Part shown: positions 18,441 to 27,327 of the stretch, one piece after another | How the letters are laid out: every line of letters starts with the position of its first letter | Position numbering within the stretch: position 1 is the first letter of the stretch | DNA from: Citrobacter koseri ATCC BAA-895 | GTDB taxonomy: Bacteria > Pseudomonadota > Gammaproteobacteria > Enterobacterales > Enterobacteriaceae | DNA: 64,000 bases | Direction: 5' to 3' | NCBI RefSeq assembly: GCF_000018045.1 | Contig: NC_009792.1 | Coordinates: 1,550,001 to 1,614,000 of the forward strand | The notes under the pieces: model-generated | The model's database searches: none | Told to the model about the DNA's origin: nothing | What the model saw: the letters and a program-made list of their open reading frames with translations, nothing else | Program-made: the position numbers and the translations under genes

Positions 18441-19949
18441 ATGAAAAAATCGCTGGTAGCTACAGGTGTGATCGTCGCCCTGGGCGTGGTCTGGACAGGC
18501 GGGGCCTGGTACACCGGGAAAAAACTGGAAACGCATCTCGCACAGATGGTGAATCAGGCAAATGAGCAGCTTAAACGCACGGCGCCTGAAGCCGCCATTG
18601 AGCTGAGCTATCAAAACTACCAGCGCGGCATTTTCAGCAGCCAGTTACAGCTGGTGGCGAAGCCTGTCGAAGGCAAGGAAAACCCCTGGCTGAAACCAGG
18701 ACAAAGCGTCGTACTGAACGAAGCGGTGGATCATGGCCCTTTCCCGTTCGCACAGTTGAAATCGTTTAACCTTATCCCTGCGATGGCCTCGGTGAAGACG
18801 ACCCTGGTCAACAACGACGTCACCAGACCGTTGTTTGATATCGCAAAGGGCGAGACGCCGGTCGAGATTAATTCCCGGATTGGTTATGGCGGCGATACCC
18901 GCTCAGATATCTCCCTCAAGCCGTTGAATTATGAAAATAACGGTGAAAAAGTCGCCTTTAGCGGCGGGGAATTTCAGCTGAATGCCGATAAAGACGGCAA
19001 TGTTGTTTCACTGTCAGGCGAAGCGCAAAGCGGCCTGGTGGATGCCGTCAACGAATATAACCAGAAAGTCCAGATTACTTTTAATAACCTGAAAACCGAC
19101 GGTTCCAGCACTCTGGCCAGCTTCGGCGAGCGTATTGGCAACCAGACGCTGTCGCTGGAAAAAATGACGGTATCGGTAGAAGGTAAAGAGATGGCCGTGC
19201 TGGAAGGCATGGTGATCGACGGTAAGTCCGATCTCGTCAACGACGGCAAAACCATCAATAGCCAGCTGGATTACTCGCTGAACAGCCTTAAAGTGCAGAA
19301 TCAGGATCTGGGTAGCGGCAAGCTGACGCTGAAAGTGGGACAGATCGATGGCGAAGCATGGCACCAGTTTAGCCGCCAGTATAACGCTCAGACTCAGGCG
19401 CTGATGACGCAACCCGAGGTGGTGCAAAATCCTGAACTTTATCAGGAGAAAGTGACCGAAGCGTTCTTTGGCGCCCTGCCGCTGCTGATGAAGGGCGAAC
19501 CGGTGATTACCGTCGCGCCGTTAAGCTGGAAAAACGCTAAAGGCGAGACCGCGCTGAACCTCTCCTTGTTCCTGAAAGATCCGGCCGCGACCACTGAAGA
19601 ACCGCAAACGCTGACTCAGGAAGTGGATCGTTCCGTTAAATCTCTCGATGCGAAGCTGACGATCCCGATGGATATGGCCGTTGAGTTTATGACTCAGGCC
19701 GCCAGACTGGAAGGTTATCAGCAGGAAGATGCCGATAAGCTGGCGAATCAACAAGTCAAAGGGTTAGCCGCGATGGGGCAAATGTTCCGCATCACCACGT
19801 TGCAGGATAATACCATCGCCACCAACCTACAGTATGCCAATGGTCAGGTAACGCTCAACGGGCAAAAAATGACGCTGGAAGAGTTTGTCGGCATGTTTGG
19901 TATGCCTGCGCTCTCCGTGCCGGACGCTCCGGCGATTCCTCAGCAGTAA
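18441..19949 (+). CDS. ydgA: DUF945 protein YdgA
   Basis: A 502-residue protein with an N-terminal hydrophobic segment (about residues 4-24) that is either a membrane anchor or an uncleaved signal. The rest is an extended, mainly beta-rich DUF945 region, presumably periplasmic. It matches E. coli YdgA in length and sequence; paralogues include YihF. Function is not established. The start ATG is 21 bp after the terminator that closes manA. In E. coli the uid operon follows; here malI follows directly. Confidence 0.9.
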   Translation: MKKSLVATGVIVALGVVWTGGAWYTGKKLETHLAQMVNQANEQLKRTAPEAAIELSYQNYQRGIFSSQLQLVAKPVEGKENPWLKPGQSVVLNEAVDHGPFPFAQLKSFNLIPAMASVKTTLVNNDVTRPLFDIAKGETPVEINSRIGYGGDTRSDISLKPLNYENNGEKVAFSGGEFQLNADKDGNVVSLSGEAQSGLVDAVNEYNQKVQITFNNLKTDGSSTLASFGERIGNQTLSLEKMTVSVEGKEMAVLEGMVIDGKSDLVNDGKTINSQLDYSLNSLKVQNQDLGSGKLTLKVGQIDGEAWHQFSRQYNAQTQALMTQPEVVQNPELYQEKVTEAFFGALPLLMKGEPVITVAPLSWKNAKGETALNLSLFLKDPAATTEEPQTLTQEVDRSVKSLDAKLTIPMDMAVEFMTQAARLEGYQQEDADKLANQQVKGLAAMGQMFRITTLQDNTIATNLQYANGQVTLNGQKMTLEEFVGMFGMPALSVPDAPAIPQQ

Positions 19950-19960
19950 GTTTCCTGTAC

Positions 19961-19983
19961 GTCCCGCGCCCGGCGGGACTTTC
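19961..19983. terminator. Terminator between convergent ydgA and malI
   Basis: The perfect 7-bp GC-rich stem GTCCCGC / GCGGGAC has a 5-nt loop and is followed by TTT on the ydgA side. It lies in the 70-bp gap between the two stops. Confidence 0.7.
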
Positions 19984-20019
19984 CCGTTGGGCCGCTATTC
20001 AAACACCTGTCCCGCCACG

Positions 20020-21048
20020 CTATTTTTGCGTCACCAGACGAGCGGAAATGGTCTGGCTGCGCGAATGGCTCTCTTCATGACCAATCCGTTGCAGGATGCG
20101 CTCCGCAAGGGTATAGCCAATTTCGCGGGCTGGCGTGCTGGCCCAGATAATTGGCAGATCGTCCAGCGCGTTTTCCGCCACATCAGCAAACGCCGCCAGC
20201 GAGATCTGTTGTTCAAAATAGCGATCAACGCCAATTTCACCACTCTGACGCCCCGCTTTCATCAGGCCAAACCATGCTCCCATCGCAATGGTTTCGTTGT
20301 AGCACACCACTGCGCTGATGGTCGGGTTATGCCGCAGTAATGCGGTAATGGCTTCGGCGGCCTGCTTCTGGCTGGATGCGCACTCCAGTACCCAGTCGCT
20401 GTGAAAAGGCAACCCAAACTTCAGCAGCGTCGCGCAATAGCCGCCGACGCGCTCCGCGCGCGTTAATGAGGAGCTTTGCCCTCCCAGCCACGCGATCCGC
20501 TGATGCCCAAGGCGAATCAGATGTTCCGTCAGTAGCTGCGCCGCCTGCATGTTATCCGGCCGGACAGTATCCACCTCTTCCAGATAACTGGCGCGCGAGG
20601 CAAACACCACCGGAATCCCTTTTTCTTCTGCCCGTTCCCGGAGCGCATCGCTGTTACCCGCCGCTCCGGCGATCACCACGCCATCCACACCCTGATTAAG
20701 GAGCATAGCGAAACGCTGACTCAGCTGTTCGCCATCCTGACCGCCGTGCAACAAAAAGACCATGCGCCCCTGCGCTTCCAGCGCCTCTGTCAACCCGGCC
20801 GTGAGTTCCGCATAAAAAGGCGCAGACAGATCGCGCACAATCAGCCCAATGACGCCGCTCTGCCCACCGCGAAGCGCCGATGCCTGGCGGTTACGCACAA
20901 AGCCCAGTTGTTCAATCGCCGCGTTAACCCGCTCGCCGGTGGCTGACGAAATCCGCCCTTTGCCACTGAGCACTAATGAGACGGTACTGACGGAAACGCC
21001 AGCCGCCAACGCGACATCATGGATGGTGGTTTTTTTGGCTATAGCCAT
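20020..21048 (-). CDS. malI: Maltose regulon repressor MalI (LacI family)
   Basis: A 342-residue LacI/GalR-type repressor. The N-terminal helix-turn-helix is TTIHDVALAAGVSVSTVSLVLSG, followed by a periplasmic-binding-protein-like effector domain. The start MAIAKKTTIHDVALAAG fits the E. coli protein; a 16-residue in-frame upstream extension does not. MalI represses the divergent malXY operon and itself; its inducer is not known to me. Two near-identical palindromes lie between malI and malX and are its expected operators. Confidence 0.95.
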   Translation of the reverse strand: MAIAKKTTIHDVALAAGVSVSTVSLVLSGKGRISSATGERVNAAIEQLGFVRNRQASALRGGQSGVIGLIVRDLSAPFYAELTAGLTEALEAQGRMVFLLHGGQDGEQLSQRFAMLLNQGVDGVVIAGAAGNSDALRERAEEKGIPVVFASRASYLEEVDTVRPDNMQAAQLLTEHLIRLGHQRIAWLGGQSSSLTRAERVGGYCATLLKFGLPFHSDWVLECASSQKQAAEAITALLRHNPTISAVVCYNETIAMGAWFGLMKAGRQSGEIGVDRYFEQQISLAAFADVAENALDDLPIIWASTPAREIGYTLAERILQRIGHEESHSRSQTISARLVTQK

Positions 21049-21078
21049 GAAAAAAGAAAGCTCCCTGATAACGTGACA

Positions 21079-21094
21079 GATAAAACGTTTTATC
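21079..21094. promoter_or_regulatory. MalI operator, malI-proximal
   Basis: The perfect 16-bp palindrome GATAAAACGTTTTATC lies 31 bp upstream of the malI start codon. It has the LacI-family layout with a central CG and matches the MalI target described in E. coli. It should mediate malI autorepression. Confidence 0.88.
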
Positions 21095-21157
21095 AATCAC
21101 TTATATTTATACGCTTTATTATCGTTCGATAATGTGATTTGCGCCGCACTAAAATTA

Positions 21158-21173
21158 GGTAAAACGTTTTATC
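21158..21173. promoter_or_regulatory. MalI operator, malX-proximal
   Basis: GGTAAAACGTTTTATC differs by one base from the upstream palindrome and is centred 79 bp from it, about 52 bp before malX. It should repress malXY. Two sites 79 bp apart could be joined by one MalI tetramer or act separately; the sequence does not decide. Confidence 0.88.
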
Positions 21174-21224
21174 TTCTCGCTCAAATAATTGACCACAGCC
21201 TTCTTTTTCACGAGGAGTCGTTAG

Positions 21225-22817
21225 ATGACGACGAAGACAACACCAAAAATAACATTATGGGAATTTTTCCAGCAGTTGGGTAAAACGTTTATGCTGCCCG
21301 TGGCGCTGCTCTCTTTCTGCGGGATCATGCTGGGGATCGGCAGCTCGTTAAGCAGCCACGATGTCGTCACCCTGCTCCCGGCGCTGGGCAACCCGGTGCT
21401 ACAGGCCATCTTTACCTGGATGAGTAAAGTCGGCTCGTTCGCTTTTAGCTTCCTCCCGGTGATGTTTTGTATCGCGATTCCGCTCGGTCTGGCGCGTGAA
21501 AACAAAGGTGTCGCCGCGTTTGCCGGTTTCGTCGGTTACGCCGTAATGAACCTTGCCGTGAACTTCTGGTTAACGGCGAAAGGCATTCTGCCGACGACTG
21601 ACGCCGCCATTCTGAAAGCCAATAACGTACAGAATATCCTCGGGATTCAGTCTATCGACACGGGGATTCTGGGGGCGGTGATCGCCGGTATCGTTGTCTG
21701 GATGCTGCATGAACGTTTCCACAATATTCGTCTGCCCGATGCGCTGGCTTTCTTTGGCGGTACGCGTTTCGTGCCGATCGTCTCTTCCGTGGTGATGGGA
21801 CTGGTCGGGCTGGTCATTCCGCTGGTATGGCCTGTTTTTGCAATGGGCATCAGCGGTCTGGGCCACATTATCAATAGCGCGGGTGATTTCGGTCCGATGA
21901 TCTTTGGTACGGGTGAGCGCCTGCTGCTGCCGTTCGGCCTGCACCACATTCTGGTCGCGTTGATTCGCTTTACCGAAGCGGGCGGTACGCAGGAAGTCTG
22001 CGGCCATAGCGTGAGCGGCGCGTTGACCATTTTCCAGGCGCAGCTGAGCTGCCCGACAACGCACGGCTTCTCTGAAAGTGCGACCCGCTTCCTGTCTCAG
22101 GGGAAAATGCCTGCCTTCCTCGGCGGCTTGCCGGGCGCTGCGTTGGCGATGTACCACTGCGCGCGTCCTGAAAATCGTCACAAAATTAAGGGGCTGCTGA
22201 TTTCAGGCCTTATCGCCTGTGTCGTTGGCGGTACCACAGAGCCGCTGGAATTCCTGTTCCTGTTCGTCGCGCCTGTGCTGTATGTGATTCACGCCCTGCT
22301 GACAGGTCTGGGATTCACCATCATGGCGATCCTCGGCGTCACCATCGGCAACACCGACGGCAACATCATCGACTTTGTGGTATTCGGGATCCTGCACGGT
22401 CTGTCAACCAAGTGGTATCTGGTTCCGGTGGTCGCCGCCATCTGGTTCGCGGTGTACTACGTCATCTTCCGTTTCGCCATTACGCGCTTTAATCTGAAAA
22501 CGCCGGGCCGCGATACCGAAATCGCCAGCAATATTGAAAAAGTCATGGCGGGCGCGCCAGGGAAATCAGGCTATAACGTCCCGGCGATTCTGGCCGCGCT
22601 TGGCGGCAGTGAAAATATCGTCAGCCTGGATAACTGCATTACCCGTCTGCGCCTGTCGGTGAAGGATATGTCGCTTGTGAATGTACAGGCGCTGAAGGAC
22701 AATCGCGCTATCGGCGTAGTACAGCTGAATCAACATAACTTACAGGTGGTTATTGGCCCTCAGGTACAGTCCGTTAAGGATGAAATGGCGGGTCTGATGA
22801 ACACGGTTGAGGCATAA
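21225..22817 (+). CDS. malX: PTS enzyme IICB, maltose/glucose type, MalX
   Basis: A 530-residue fused phosphotransferase component of the glucose family. Residues 1 to about 430 form the membrane EIIC channel (LPFGLHHILVALIRF and GGTTEPLEFLFLF motifs). About 450-530 is the EIIB domain, with the phosphorylated Cys in DNCITRLRLSV. In E. coli MalX can carry glucose and maltose, though its natural substrate is uncertain. The ATG has a CGAGGAG site. malY follows 10 nt after the stop. Confidence 0.95.
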   Translation: MTTKTTPKITLWEFFQQLGKTFMLPVALLSFCGIMLGIGSSLSSHDVVTLLPALGNPVLQAIFTWMSKVGSFAFSFLPVMFCIAIPLGLARENKGVAAFAGFVGYAVMNLAVNFWLTAKGILPTTDAAILKANNVQNILGIQSIDTGILGAVIAGIVVWMLHERFHNIRLPDALAFFGGTRFVPIVSSVVMGLVGLVIPLVWPVFAMGISGLGHIINSAGDFGPMIFGTGERLLLPFGLHHILVALIRFTEAGGTQEVCGHSVSGALTIFQAQLSCPTTHGFSESATRFLSQGKMPAFLGGLPGAALAMYHCARPENRHKIKGLLISGLIACVVGGTTEPLEFLFLFVAPVLYVIHALLTGLGFTIMAILGVTIGNTDGNIIDFVVFGILHGLSTKWYLVPVVAAIWFAVYYVIFRFAITRFNLKTPGRDTEIASNIEKVMAGAPGKSGYNVPAILAALGGSENIVSLDNCITRLRLSVKDMSLVNVQALKDNRAIGVVQLNQHNLQVVIGPQVQSVKDEMAGLMNTVEA

Positions 22818-22827
22818 GGACAACGAT

Positions 22828-24000
22828 ATGTTCGATTTTTCAAAGGTGGTGGATCGTCACGGTACGTGGTGCACGCAGTGGGATTATGTCGCCGATCGCT
22901 TTGGCGCCCCTGACCTGCTTCCGTTTACGATCTCGGATATGGATTTCGCTACCGCGCCGTGCATCCTGGAGGCCATCAACCAGCGTCTGGCGCACGGCGT
23001 GCTGGGTTACAGCCGCTGGAAAAACGATGAGTTTTTAGGGGCGATCGCCCACTGGTTCGCAACCCGTCACCACACTACGATCGACCCACAGTCGATCGTG
23101 TACGGCCCCTCCGTGATCTACATGGTGTCGGAGCTGATCCGCCAGTGGTCATCCGTCGGTGAAGGGGTTGTGATTCACACCCCCGCTTACGATGCGTTCT
23201 ATAACGCCATCGAAGGCAACCAGCGCACCGTCATGCCGGTTGCGCTACAGAAAAACGCGGACGGCTGGCACTGCGATATGGCCGCGCTGGACGCGGTGCT
23301 CGCCCGGCCAGAGAGTAAAATTCTCCTGCTGTGCAGCCCGCAGAACCCTACCGGAAAGGTATGGACGCGCGATGAACTGGAGACGATGGCTGAGCTATGC
23401 CATCGTCACGGCGTGCGGGTCATCTCCGATGAAATCCACATGGATATGGTATGGAGCGCGCAGCCGCATATCCCCTGGAGCAATGTGGCGCGTGATAGTT
23501 GGGCGCTGCTGACCTCCGGGTCAAAAAGCTTCAACATTCCGGCGCTGACCGGCGCCTACGGGCTTATCGGCGATGAGGAAAGCCGCAATCGTTACCTCAG
23601 CGTATTGAAGGGGCGTGACGGGCTGTCGTCACCCGCCGTTCTGGCGCTTAGCGCGCATATTGCCGCTTATCAACAGGGCGCGCCGTGGCTGGATGCCCTG
23701 CGCGAGTATCTTGCTGATAACCTGAATTATATCGCGCATGCGTTAAACACCGCGTTCCCGACGCTAAACTGGCAGGTTCCGCAATCGACCTATCTGGCCT
23801 GGATTGATCTGCGCGCGCTAAATATTGACGACCACACCTTACAGGATGCGCTGATTCATCAGCAGAAAGTGGCCATCATGCCCGGGTATACTTATGGCGA
23901 AGAAGGTTGCGGGTTTGTTCGTCTAAATGCCGGTTGTCCACGTTCGAAACTCGAAAAAGGCGTTAACGGCCTGATCAACGCGATCCGCGCTATACGCTGA
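22828..24000 (+). CDS. malY: Cystathionine beta-lyase / maltose regulon modulator MalY
   Basis: A 390-residue PLP-dependent fold-type I enzyme of the PatB/MalY group. The PLP lysine lies in LTSGSKSFNIPAL; other landmarks are CSPQNPTGKVW and VISDEIHMDMVW. MalY cleaves cystathionine (C-S lyase) and, separately, binds MalT and lowers maltose-regulon expression. The start (MFDFSKVVDRHGTW) is 10 nt after the malX stop, so malXY is one operon under MalI. An in-frame start 21 nt earlier would overlap malX and is not conserved. Confidence 0.95.
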   Translation: MFDFSKVVDRHGTWCTQWDYVADRFGAPDLLPFTISDMDFATAPCILEAINQRLAHGVLGYSRWKNDEFLGAIAHWFATRHHTTIDPQSIVYGPSVIYMVSELIRQWSSVGEGVVIHTPAYDAFYNAIEGNQRTVMPVALQKNADGWHCDMAALDAVLARPESKILLLCSPQNPTGKVWTRDELETMAELCHRHGVRVISDEIHMDMVWSAQPHIPWSNVARDSWALLTSGSKSFNIPALTGAYGLIGDEESRNRYLSVLKGRDGLSSPAVLALSAHIAAYQQGAPWLDALREYLADNLNYIAHALNTAFPTLNWQVPQSTYLAWIDLRALNIDDHTLQDALIHQQKVAIMPGYTYGEEGCGFVRLNAGCPRSKLEKGVNGLINAIRAIR

Positions 24001-24006
24001 CAATGA

Positions 24007-24034
24007 TTGCGCAATAAAATTATTTATTGCGCAA
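24007..24034. promoter_or_regulatory. Perfect 12-bp inverted repeat between malY and add
   Basis: TTGCGCAATAAA and its exact reverse complement TTTATTGCGCAA are separated by 4 nt. Each end contains the 8-bp palindrome TTGCGCAA, and the two palindrome centres are 20 bp apart. It starts 6 nt after the malY stop and lies about 30 bp upstream of a TATAAT at 24061-24066, the likely add -10. It may be the malXY terminator hairpin (no immediate T-run follows) or a regulator site for add. Confidence 0.55.
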
Positions 24035-24100
24035 CATAGATTTTACGCCCGTTTTATTTTTATAATGGCGAGCACTTTTATATTAAAAAAGAGTGCGACC

Positions 24101-25102
24101 ATGATTGATACTTCCCTTCCGTTAACTGACGTTCATCGCCACCTTGATGGCAACATTCGTGCCCAAACTATTCTTGATCTTGGCCGCCAGTTCAATTTAG
24201 CCCTTCCGGCACAAACGCTTGACGCGCTCATTCCGCATGTGCAGATCACCTCAACGGAGCCTGACCTGGTCAGTTTTCTGGCAAAGCTCGACTGGGGCGT
24301 TAAAGTTCTGGCGTCGCTGGATGCCTGTCGTCGCGTGGCCTTTGAAAATATTGAAGATGCCGCCCGCAACGGCCTGCATTATGTCGAACTGCGTTTTTCT
24401 CCGGGTTATATGGCGATGACGCACCAGTTGCCTGTTGCAGGCGTGGTCGAAGCGGTCATCGCTGGCGTACGTGAAGGGTGCCAGACTTTTGGCGTTGAAG
24501 CTCGTCTGATCGGCATCATGAGCCGTACTTTCGGCGAGGCTGCCTGTCAGCAGGAACTGGAAGCGCTGCTGGCGCACCGCGATCACATTACCGCGCTTGA
24601 CTTAGCGGGCGATGAACTTGGCTTCCCGGGCAGTCTGTTCCTCTCTCACTTTAACCGCGCGCGTGATGCGGGCTGGCATATTACCGTACATGCTGGCGAA
24701 GCGGCGGGACCGGAGAGCATCTGGCAGGCCATTCGCGAACTGGGCGCCGAGCGTATCGGTCATGGCGTGAAGGCCGTGGAAGATCGCGCGCTGATGGATT
24801 TTCTGGTCGAACAGCGAATCGGTATCGAATCCTGTCTGACGTCTAATATTCAGACCAGCACCGTTGCCTCGCTGGCTGCGCATCCGCTGAAAACGTTCCT
24901 TGAGCATGGCGTGCTGGCAAGTTTGAATACGGATGATCCCGCGGTACAGGGTGTGGATATTATTCACGAATACACGGTAGCGGCGCCAGCGGCAGGATTA
25001 ACCCGCGAGCAGATTCGTCAGGCGCAGATCAATGGCCTGGAAATGGCGTTTTTAAGCAAAGCGGAAAAACGCGCATTGCGTGAGAAAGTCGCAGCGGTTT
25101 AA
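24101..25102 (+). CDS. add: Adenosine deaminase Add
   Basis: The 333-residue enzyme deaminates adenosine and deoxyadenosine to inosine and deoxyinosine in purine salvage. Zinc and catalytic residues are in place: His12 and His14 in DVHRHLDGN, the HAGE motif, the SCLTSNIQT segment and the NTDDPAVQG aspartates. The start is MIDTSLPLTDVHRHL, after a GAGTG site; the 12-residue upstream extension is not conserved. A TATAAT hexamer at 24061-24066 is a convincing -10 element. BIME repeats separate it from the convergent ydgJ. Confidence 0.97.
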   Translation: MIDTSLPLTDVHRHLDGNIRAQTILDLGRQFNLALPAQTLDALIPHVQITSTEPDLVSFLAKLDWGVKVLASLDACRRVAFENIEDAARNGLHYVELRFSPGYMAMTHQLPVAGVVEAVIAGVREGCQTFGVEARLIGIMSRTFGEAACQQELEALLAHRDHITALDLAGDELGFPGSLFLSHFNRARDAGWHITVHAGEAAGPESIWQAIRELGAERIGHGVKAVEDRALMDFLVEQRIGIESCLTSNIQTSTVASLAAHPLKTFLEHGVLASLNTDDPAVQGVDIIHEYTVAAPAAGLTREQIRQAQINGLEMAFLSKAEKRALREKVAAV

Positions 25103-25110
25103 GCACGCAA

Positions 25111-25282
25111 CGCCTGATGGCGCTGCGCTTATCAGGCCGACAGCGACACAACCGTAGGCCGGATAAGACGTTTACGCCGTCATCCGGCAGCACCTACGCC
25201 TGATGGCGCTGCGCTTATCAGGCCTACAACTGCACAACCGTAGGCCGGATAAGGCGTTTACGCCGTCATCCGGCAACACCCG
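25111..25282. repeat. BIME, two 86-bp repeats between add and ydgJ
   Basis: Two almost identical units begin with CGCCTGATGGCGCTGCGCTT at 25111 and 25197. Each pairs a forward REP half with an inverse one (GTAGGCCGGATAAG, then GCCGTCATCCGGCA). The period is 86 bp. This is a classic enterobacterial interspersed mosaic element at the convergent 3' ends of add and ydgJ, where it can block 3' exonucleases or bind gyrase/IHF. Confidence 0.92.
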
Positions 25283-25304
25283 GCGCCAGAAGAGTACACC
25301 GTCA

Positions 25305-26345
25305 TCACGCGAGGCACAGCGTAGAGCGATGCTTCGCTGATTCAATCCCCAGCTCAATCAACTCCATAATCTGGATCGCCTGGCTCGCCGGAACCGGGTT
25401 TTCACCGTTGCCATTCAACGCGTCACGGATGCCCGCATAATAAGCCGGATAATTACCCGGCACCGTCAGCCACGTCTCTTCCACACGGTCTTCGCCTTCC
25501 ACGCGCGTCAACACGCCGTCACGCATGTCGTAACCCCAGTCTTCCTGCGGCAGTCGCTCACCGTTTTTCAACCGCTCCTCTTGTGGATCGAGGCCATATT
25601 TCACGTAGCTGCCGCGCGAGCCGTGCACGATATAACGTGCTGATTCTGCCGCCGCCAGCATCGTACCGTGCAGAATCACCCGACGCTGCGGGTAGGATAA
25701 TATCGCGTGGAAATAATCCGTCGACTGCGCGCCAGGACGAAGCTGCGCCAGATCCACCGTCATGCTGACCGGCAAACCGAACAGATTGATCGCCTGATCC
25801 AGCAGATGCGGCGCCAGATCGTACCAGATACCGCTGCCAGGGCCGCCCTGTTCGCGCCAGCGATCGCGGACCTGCGGGCGGAAACGGTCGAAATGGGATT
25901 CAAAGTAAGCCACTTCCCCCAGAACGCCATCGGCCAGCAATCCTTTCAGCGTCAGGAAATCACTGTCCCAACGGCGGTTATGGAACACAGAAAGCACGCG
26001 TCCCAGGCTGCGCGCCAGGGCGTCGAGCTCACGGGCTTGTGACAGTGTCACGGTAAAGGGTTTATCCACAACCACATGTTTTCCCGCTTCAAGCGCGGCT
26101 TTCGCCAGCGGAAAATGGGTGTCGTTGGGCGTAGGAATGACGATAAGGTCGATATTCGGATCGTTAAAAAGATGCTTAGGCTCTGAGACAACCGCCACAG
26201 AAGGCCAGTCCGCCTTCACTTTTGTTTCATCACTACTGGAAACCGCCGCCAGTTCCAGACCCGGCGTCCCCACGATTAAGGGCGCATGGAAAGTCTTGCT
26301 GGCATAACCATAACCAATTAGCCCTACCCGGATGTTGTCACTCAT
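25305..26345 (-). CDS. ydgJ: Gfo/Idh/MocA-family oxidoreductase YdgJ
   Basis: A 346-residue NAD(P)-dependent dehydrogenase. The Rossmann loop is GLIGYGYASKTFHAP near the N-terminus, followed by the EAGKHVVVDKPFT signature, whose lysine is catalytic in this family. The C-terminal half is the beta-sheet substrate domain. The likely substrate is a sugar or inositol derivative; none is proven for YdgJ as far as I know. The start MSDNIRVGLIGYG is preferred over a codon 15 nt upstream. It is divergent from blr across 245 bp in which I see no marked feature. Confidence 0.92.
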   Translation of the reverse strand: MSDNIRVGLIGYGYASKTFHAPLIVGTPGLELAAVSSSDETKVKADWPSVAVVSEPKHLFNDPNIDLIVIPTPNDTHFPLAKAALEAGKHVVVDKPFTVTLSQARELDALARSLGRVLSVFHNRRWDSDFLTLKGLLADGVLGEVAYFESHFDRFRPQVRDRWREQGGPGSGIWYDLAPHLLDQAINLFGLPVSMTVDLAQLRPGAQSTDYFHAILSYPQRRVILHGTMLAAAESARYIVHGSRGSYVKYGLDPQEERLKNGERLPQEDWGYDMRDGVLTRVEGEDRVEETWLTVPGNYPAYYAGIRDALNGNGENPVPASQAIQIMELIELGIESAKHRSTLCLA

Positions 26346-26590
26346 GTCTTTGCCTCTCATGTCAGAACGGAGTCATTTCACACTATCCCTTAACCACTCA
26401 CAATAGTTTAATAACCGCCAGGTTATAAAGGTTGTTGCTTAACTTAAGTCAAACATCAGTGACTTTGGGCTCTCCTGCGGCGAAAAAGTCGCTGAAATCG
26501 TTCCCGACACCCTTGCCGTCTTATTTATTGATGAGTAACATTTGCATCCTGTGTTTATGGATAAATCAAAGCAAAAAAATGTCGTCAGTA

Positions 26591-26716
26591 ATGAATCGCC
26601 TTATTGAATTAACCGGTTGGATTGTTCTCGTTGTCTCAGTGATCCTCTTAGGCGTCGCCAGCCATATCGATAATTACCAGCCCCCTGAACCGACGGCCTC
26701 CGTTCAGAAAAAATAA
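26591..26716 (+). CDS. blr: Divisome-associated small membrane protein Blr
   Basis: A 41-residue protein starting MNRLIELTGWIVLVV with one membrane helix (about residues 8-25) and a short polar tail. It matches E. coli Blr, a small inner-membrane protein that associates with the division machinery and affects intrinsic beta-lactam susceptibility. In-frame codons extend far upstream, but the conserved length starts at 26591; the preceding region has no strong ribosome site, only an AGTA-type sequence. It is divergent from ydgJ. Confidence 0.88.
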   Translation: MNRLIELTGWIVLVVSVILLGVASHIDNYQPPEPTASVQKK

Positions 26717-27022
26717 GCGTGTCCTGGCCAGTTTCGGCATAGCGGCATATCGTCAGAAATGGTTTCGGTTTACAGCCAGAAAAATCAGGAAAAGATGAAA
26801 AGCGGCAAAAAAAGCGAAATATGCCGTCTGCTGGCCGCACGCTTATTGCCAGTTGTCATGAAGCGCGTTACCCTTCCGGCAGGTGCTCTGCTCACCTGAT
26901 TCATGACACGTAAGAATACGCTTATTTACCCTTGCGCGCCGATTATTCTTTTCGGTGTCGTTTTGTTTATTTTTATATTCACTACTCCGTTGGTGTTATT
27001 TGTTTAATATGGATCGCTATTT
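26717..27022. other. blr-cnu intergenic region with a nested stem-loop
   Basis: This 306-bp gap has no gene. At 26854-26908 TGTCATGAA pairs perfectly with TTCATGACA, and inside it CAGGTG (26880-26885) pairs with CACCTG (26893-26898). The nested pairing could form a structured 5' leader of cnu or a small RNA. The last 90 bp before cnu are AT-rich and probably hold its promoter. Confidence 0.45.
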
Positions 27023-27238
27023 ATGACAGTTCAGGATTATTTATTAAAATTCCGCAAAATCAGTTCGCTTGAGAGCCTGGAAAAACTGTTTGATCACCTT
27101 AACTACACCCTCTCTGACGATCGGGAGATCATCAATATGTATCGCGCCGCAGATCATCGTCGCGCGGAACTGGTCTCGGGCGGTCGTCTGTATGATGTCG
27201 GTCAGGTGCCAAAATCAGTCTGGCATTACGTACAATAA
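27023..27238 (+). CDS. cnu: H-NS/StpA-binding Hha-family protein Cnu (YdgT)
   Basis: A 71-residue Hha/YmoA-family protein that binds H-NS and StpA and tunes silencing of AT-rich and acquired DNA. In Salmonella YdgT is known to restrain virulence-island expression, and E. coli Cnu binds near oriC. The sequence from MTVQDYLLKFRKISS to PKSVWHYVQ is that of the family at full length. It has the conserved charged middle (YRAADHRRAELVSGGRL). ydgK follows 89 bp downstream. Confidence 0.96.
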   Translation: MTVQDYLLKFRKISSLESLEKLFDHLNYTLSDDREIINMYRAADHRRAELVSGGRLYDVGQVPKSVWHYVQ

Positions 27239-27327
27239 AGAAAGTAGCGATCGGCGTTAAAAGCTTTATAATGCTGGCCCCAAAATGAAATAGTCTGCCT
27301 GTTCGCGCTGGCAAATCTGGAGAAGAT

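Noticed and set aside
20020..21096. Longer MalI starting at 21096
   Set aside because: The extension would run through the MalI operator and add 16 residues not in the family; the ATG at 21048 begins the conserved helix-turn-helix region.
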